DNA of 26,358 nt, taken from NCBI GenBank assembly GCA_030586765.1, contig JAUQZZ010000007.1, positions 1 to 26,358 on the forward strand, read 5' to 3'. The position numbers were made by a program, and so were the translations under genes. The notes under the pieces were generated by a model. It saw only the letters and a list, made by a program, of their open reading frames with translations, searched no databases and was not told the origin of the DNA. The DNA comes from Candidatus Brocadiales bacterium. GTDB lineage: Bacteria; Planctomycetota; Brocadiia; Brocadiales; Bathyanammoxibiaceae. Within the stretch, counting starts at the first letter, position 1. Each line of letters starts with the position of its first letter. Below, piece by piece: positions 22,934 through 26,358 of this stretch.

Positions 22934-23194
22934 TTAAGAAATTGAGAGGTGTGGGGCGCGGCGTATAAATTCCTCTGCCGTAAGATTACCCTTACTGCGG
23001 TTGCATTCAGCACAGCTCGCAACAAGGTTATCCAGACCGTCACTGCCACCCAGCGATACAGGGACAATATGGTCTATGTGCCAGTCCTCTTTACCCATGG
23101 CTACTTCTAGGCGAGAGTTCAGGGCCGCTCCACAATAAAAACATCGCCCCCTTGTCTTCGCCAATACCAAGGCCCTTGTAAGGAAATCATTCAT
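22934..23194 (-). CDS. Small HNH endonuclease-domain protein
   Basis: This 86-residue protein is little more than a zinc-stabilised HNH nuclease domain: Cys18 and Cys21 (CFYC), Asp41-His42 with VPVSLGGSDGLDNLV, Asn56, and Cys61/Cys64 (CAECNRSKG). AAAGGAG stands 6 bp before the ATG. It is the first gene after the NrdR-box promoter, so its expression should track deoxynucleotide supply. HNH domains this small occur in homing elements, restriction or repair contexts; nothing here decides which. No intron or intein ends are visible next to it. Confidence 0.88.
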   Translation of the reverse strand: MNDFLTRALVLAKTRGRCFYCGAALNSRLEVAMGKEDWHIDHIVPVSLGGSDGLDNLVASCAECNRSKGNLTAEEFIRRAPHLSIS

Positions 23195-23266
23195 TTCAGA
23201 CTCCTTTATTTATGTTTTATGTGTTACCAGCACCTGACTTTTAAACATCAATGTTTTATTCTTACT

Positions 23267-23313
23267 ATACTAAATATTGTAGGGATTAATACAATAAACA
23301 CTAAATATTGTCA
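23267..23313 (-). promoter_or_regulatory. Tandem NrdR boxes, 31 bp apart
   Basis: Two 16-bp sites, ATACTAAATATTGTAG (23267-23282) and ACACTAAATATTGTCA (23298-23313), share the core ACTAAATATTGT. Against my recollection of the NrdR-box consensus (acaCwAtATaTwGtgT) they match at about 12 and 13 of 16 positions. Start-to-start spacing is exactly 31 bp, three helical turns, the classical NrdR arrangement. They overlap both promoter boxes of the HNH-nrdR transcript. Confidence 0.82.
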
Positions 23314-23314
23314 A
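23286..23314 (-). promoter_or_regulatory. Sigma70-type promoter of the HNH-nrdR transcript
   Basis: On the minus strand, a perfect -35 TTGACA (23314-23309), a 17-bp spacer and TATTAA (23291-23286) lie about 90 bp before the HNH start. The right NrdR box covers the -35 and the left one lies just past the -10. Phased A/T repeats stand immediately upstream. Confidence 0.72.
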
Positions 23315-23330
23315 GAGAAAAGTGTGAAAA

Positions 23331-23357
23331 ATTATAAAATATTATAAAAAATTATAA
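23331..23357. repeat. Three phased ATTATAA repeats (UP element or curved DNA)
   Basis: ATTATAA recurs at 23331, 23341 and 23351, exactly 10 bp apart. It lies 17 bp upstream of the -35 of the NrdR-controlled promoter. Such phased A/T tracts bend DNA and can contact the RNA polymerase alpha subunit. Confidence 0.55.
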
Positions 23358-23422
23358 GGAAATTTATTGTTACGGGTGGGGCTTGAATCACAGGGTTGCT
23401 GAAACGAGGGAGAAGGTAGGTA

Positions 23423-23899
23423 CTAAGGGGTATGAGGGTTGGAAGGGACGTTATTATCTTTTACTATCTCCACCTGTACTCCGGCCTCCTTTAGCATCTC
23501 CTTTGAGAGCCAATCTGGGTAGTCGGAGAGGGCAACGATGCGTCTGACCCCACAGTTGATGAGCATCTTTGCGCAGAGGACACAGGGGTGGGAGGTGGTG
23601 TAGAGGGTGGCGCCCTCTATCTGCACGCCGTAGCTAGCGGCCTGTAGTAGTGCATTCATCTCGGCATGCAATCCCCTGCAGAGCTCTTGTTTCTCTCCAG
23701 AGGGTATCCCTAATCTCTCCCTGAGGCAACCCACCTCCATGCAGTGGGCTAGCCCTTTTGGTGCGCCGTTATACCCAGAGGCAAGGATGCGGTTGTCCAT
23801 TACAAGGATTGCCCCTACCTGGCGCCTCAGGCAGGTGGAGCGTTGGGCTACCTCTTTGATAATATTCAGAAAATATTCATCCCAGCTAGGTCTCTTCAT
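23423..23899 (-). CDS. Deoxycytidylate (dCMP) deaminase
   Basis: This cytoplasmic zinc enzyme turns dCMP into dUMP, feeding thymidylate synthesis. The 158-residue protein shows the cytidine deaminase zinc site: His78-Ala-Glu80 (LHAEMNALL) and Cys106/Cys109 (TSHPCVLCAKML). Other dCMP deaminase features are RRQVGAILV and SGYNGAPKGLAHC. It belongs to the ComEB/dCMP deaminase family. The ATG is 1 bp from the mnmE stop, so the two are coupled. Its position just upstream of the NrdR-controlled block groups it with deoxynucleotide supply, although it is on the yidC-mnmE transcript. Confidence 0.93.
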   Translation of the reverse strand: MKRPSWDEYFLNIIKEVAQRSTCLRRQVGAILVMDNRILASGYNGAPKGLAHCMEVGCLRERLGIPSGEKQELCRGLHAEMNALLQAASYGVQIEGATLYTTSHPCVLCAKMLINCGVRRIVALSDYPDWLSKEMLKEAGVQVEIVKDNNVPSNPHTP

Positions 23900-23900
23900 C

Positions 23901-25334
23901 CTATTTCCCTATACAAAACCTGGAAAATATCCTGTCCAAAATATCCTCGTTAGTTATTCCTCCAGAGAGTTCTCCCAGGTTATCTAATGCCTCCCTCAGG
24001 CTCAGTGCTGCAAATTCCTGGGAAAGCCCTTCCCTCAAGGCCTGGCCTGCTTGCCTTAGGGACTCTAAGGTCTGTCCCAGTAGGAGCCTCTGTCTGGAGT
24101 TTAGAAGGGTGGGAGAGGCAGAGGAATCTATACCACCACCCATCACCATCCCTATCATCTCCTGTTTAAGCTCTTCCAGGCCCTTTCCCGTTAGGGCTGA
24201 GGTGTGGATAGTGGGGCCTTCTCTCCAGGGTGAGGGAAAGTCCTCAAGGGATAATCTCTGAGGCAGGTCACTCTTATTGATGACCAGTATGCGCCTCATT
24301 TTCTTAAGTTTATTAATGAACTCCAGGGCCTGTGGCTCTAGTCTTATACTGCCGTCCAGGACAAGGAGGGCTAGCTCTGAGGATTCTAGCACCTTCTGGG
24401 CCCTGGCTACAGCTAGCCCCTCGATACCTTCCATGGGAGCAAGTCCTCCATAGCTCCCGTGGAGCGACGGAAGGGCAAGTCCTGCGGTGTCCACAAGGGA
24501 GAAGGATATATCACCCAGCACCAACTCTGCCTCAAGAGGGTCCCTGGTGGTGCCTGGTAAAGGGGAGGTAATGGCCCTGGGCCGGCCCAGGAGGGCGTTA
24601 AGGAGGCTGGACTTCCCTACGTTGGGTGGTCCGCAGAAGGTGGCCCTTATTCCCTCCCTAGATACCTTGCCCATCTCTATCCCTTGGGTGAAGCCTGAGA
24701 GTCTCTTCGCCAGGGTCTCTAGTTCCTTATCGGTCTCTTCGGGGCACAAAAGCCCTATGTCTTGGTCAGAGAAGTCTATGGATACCTCAAGGAGGGAGAG
24801 GATGTCAGCCAGGCGCTCTTGGGCCTCTCTAAGGATTCTGGAGAGTCCACCTTCCAGTTGGCTCATGGCCAGGCGAAGCTCAGCGTCGCTACGGGAGCGT
24901 ATCACCTGTAGGACGGCCTCTGCCTGGGCCAGGTCTAGCCTGCCGTTTAGGAAGGCCCTCTTAGTGAACTCCCCCGGCTGGGCCCATCTAAAGGCCCTTC
25001 CCAGGGTCTTGGCCTTCTGAAAGAGTTCCTCCAGGACCATCTCCACCAGGGGTGGACTCCCCAGGGTGTGGAGTTCTGCCACATCCTCCCTGGTATAGGA
25101 GGCTGGGGCCCTCATGATGTATAGGAAGGCAGGGGCCTCTAGCCCTTCAGTCAGTATGAGCCTCCCTTTTTGACAGTAGTAGCCGGGGCGGCCTGCCTCT
25201 GACGGGCTGTTGGAGGAGGTGTCTTTCATGAATAGTCCCTCTGCACAGGGAATGGCCTCTGGACCGCTGAGCCTTACTATGGCCCTGGCAGAGGTTCCCC
25301 TGGGGCTGGATACTGCTACAATGGTTTCCTTCAT
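23901..25334 (-). CDS. mnmE: tRNA modification GTPase MnmE (TrmE)
   Basis: MnmE works with MnmG to modify the wobble uridine of certain tRNAs. The 477 residues contain an N-terminal folate-binding domain (to about residue 120, ending FTKRAFLNGRLDL), a helical domain with an inserted G domain, and the invariant C-terminus FCIGK. G motifs are GPPNVGKSS (235-243), PGTTRD (260-265), DTAG (282-285) and NKSD (353-356). Between DTAG and the catalytic Glu (probably Glu305) there are 19 residues, compared with 8 in E. coli, so switch II has an insertion of about 11. It starts 8 bp after yidC. The partner mnmG is not in the window. Confidence 0.95.
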   Translation of the reverse strand: MKETIVAVSSPRGTSARAIVRLSGPEAIPCAEGLFMKDTSSNSPSEAGRPGYYCQKGRLILTEGLEAPAFLYIMRAPASYTREDVAELHTLGSPPLVEMVLEELFQKAKTLGRAFRWAQPGEFTKRAFLNGRLDLAQAEAVLQVIRSRSDAELRLAMSQLEGGLSRILREAQERLADILSLLEVSIDFSDQDIGLLCPEETDKELETLAKRLSGFTQGIEMGKVSREGIRATFCGPPNVGKSSLLNALLGRPRAITSPLPGTTRDPLEAELVLGDISFSLVDTAGLALPSLHGSYGGLAPMEGIEGLAVARAQKVLESSELALLVLDGSIRLEPQALEFINKLKKMRRILVINKSDLPQRLSLEDFPSPWREGPTIHTSALTGKGLEELKQEMIGMVMGGGIDSSASPTLLNSRQRLLLGQTLESLRQAGQALREGLSQEFAALSLREALDNLGELSGGITNEDILDRIFSRFCIGK

Positions 25335-25342
25335 GCTGAGAC

Positions 25343-26358
25343 CTATGTGACCTTTGACAGCATCCTTTTTATAAGGAGTTGTTCCCCTATACTGAGGATG
25401 GTGCTGACCGTCCAGTAAAGAACAAGCCCTGAGGGCATGTGATAGAGGACGAAGGCGAACATTATTGGCATATATTTCATGAGCTTTTGCTGCTGTTGGG
25501 CTGCGGGGTCAGTGGATTTGGGCATAAGCCTCATCTGGAAAACGCTTGCTGCGGTCATAATTATAGGCAGGGCATTGATGTCATTGCCAAGGAAGGGCAG
25601 GGCGAAGTTCAGCGTAAACATCCTGTCGGGTTGTGAAAGGTCTTGCATCCATAGGATGAAAGGTGCCTGGCGCATCTCAAAGGAGAGTTGTAGGGTGCGA
25701 AAGAGGGCATAGAATATAGGGAGCTGTAAGACTATGGGCAGGCACCCACTCATGGGGTTTACGCCATGCTTTTTAAAGAGGGCCATCTGTTCCTGCCCCA
25801 TCTTCTGTTTATCCTTTTTGTATTTCTCCCTGAGCTGTTCTAGCAGGGGTTGTAGTTTCTGCATCTTGTACATAGACATCTGACTCTTGCGGGTAAGGGG
25901 GAAGAGGACTACCTTTACCAAAAGGGTGAGCATTATTATGTTCACGCCGTAGTTGGGTATGACGGCGTAAAAGGCGTTTAGAATCTGTAGCAGTCCCTTG
26001 CTTAAAGGGGTAAAGGCGCCAAAGCCCAAGAGGGTTTCCAGTTTATAATCTTTTAAGACGTCCTCTCTCTTTGGTCCCATAAAGAATTGATATGCGTGCC
26101 TCTCTGCACCCTGTGGGGGGAGGGTGAAATTGGCAGTCTCAATGTTTACTAAGAGGTTGGTCTTGTCTTTAGAGTCTTTTCCTAAAACAGGCCGAGAGTT
26201 TACGGCATATACCCAGTCGTTGGACCCTGCTTTTAGTACAGAGGCAAAGTATCTGTTCACACCTCCAGCCCAAGCGATACCATGAGACTCATTCCTCTCG
26301 GGTGATTTCACTAGCTCGCTCAGGGTCTTCCGTATGAGCCTGATTTTTCCTCCTCCCA
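25343..26358 (-). CDS. yidC: Membrane protein insertase YidC, N-terminus beyond the window
   Basis: YidC inserts and folds inner-membrane proteins. The frame is open to the window end, so the apparent GTG start at 26311 is not the true start. Visible are the end of the periplasmic domain (to about 26080), then the conserved core: LNAFYAVIPNYGVNIIMLTL, FPLTRKSQMSMYKMQKLQPL, the amphipathic KYKKDKQKMGQEQM segment, CLPIVLQLPIFYALF, and two further membrane segments ending WTVSTILSIGEQLL. The large periplasmic domain is the diderm type, which supports a Gram-negative envelope. It lies upstream of mnmE, as in the common rnpA-yidC-mnmE order, here without jag between. Confidence 0.95.
   Translation of the reverse strand, partial: GGGKIRLIRKTLSELVKSPERNESHGIAWAGGVNRYFASVLKAGSNDWVYAVNSRPVLGKDSKDKTNLLVNIETANFTLPPQGAERHAYQFFMGPKREDVLKDYKLETLLGFGAFTPLSKGLLQILNAFYAVIPNYGVNIIMLTLLVKVVLFPLTRKSQMSMYKMQKLQPLLEQLREKYKKDKQKMGQEQMALFKKHGVNPMSGCLPIVLQLPIFYALFRTLQLSFEMRQAPFILWMQDLSQPDRMFTLNFALPFLGNDINALPIIMTAASVFQMRLMPKSTDPAAQQQQKLMKYMPIMFAFVLYHMPSGLVLYWTVSTILSIGEQLLIKRMLSKVT

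Noticed and set aside
1..26358. CRISPR arrays, tRNA or rRNA genes
   Set aside because: No regularly spaced direct repeats were seen and no tRNA or rRNA hallmarks were recognised by eye; a covariance search was not possible here.

Overview
This window looks like part of the chromosome of an uncultured strict anaerobe. It carries a full bacterial-type CO dehydrogenase/acetyl-CoA synthase (Wood-Ljungdahl, reductive acetyl-CoA) gene set and an oxygen-sensitive class III ribonucleotide reductase system. A YidC with a periplasmic domain and a probable exported peptidase fit a diderm. I cannot assign a phylum from sequence alone. Almost every gene lies on the minus strand; the only convincing plus-strand gene starts at 13339.

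Layout, in transcription order (right to left). (1) 26358-23423: yidC (cut by the window end), mnmE, dCMP deaminase, tightly packed. (2) 23330-17600: a deoxynucleotide-synthesis block. It begins with a sigma70-like promoter (perfect -35, 17-bp spacer) covered by two NrdR-box-like sites exactly 31 bp apart. It continues through an HNH endonuclease, nrdR, several small lysine/arginine-rich ORFs, a trypco2-like protein, nrdD, an unknown 100-residue protein, nrdG and a frameshifted lysine-rich micro-gene, and ends in a hairpin terminator. (3) smc, whose start codon follows that terminator by only 15 bp. (4) A converging plus-strand gene for an exported protein with four CXXC motifs. (5) 12983-373: the acs operon, acsA-acsB-clpP-acsC-acsV-metallopeptidase-cooC-acsD-acsE. 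(6) The left edge holds the N-terminal part of a REP-associated tyrosine transposase (RAYT).

The acs genes encode CODH (AcsA), acetyl-CoA synthase (AcsB), both corrinoid iron-sulfur protein subunits (AcsC, AcsD), its reductive activator (AcsV/RACo), the methyltransferase (AcsE) and the nickel-insertion ATPase (CooC). Metal-cluster and catalytic residues are intact in all of these that I checked. Two genes in the operon are not pathway enzymes: a ClpP-like protease with Asn in place of the triad Asp, and an exported zincin-like protein.

The most striking points are: (a) NrdD has Ser where the catalytic glycyl-radical Gly should be, although its activase NrdG is present; (b) the well-placed NrdR operator pair; (c) a micro-gene that needs a +1 frameshift in a five-A run; (d) the ClpP variant inside the acs operon; (e) a family of GTAG-headed palindromic repeats with compensatory stem changes, alongside a RAYT.
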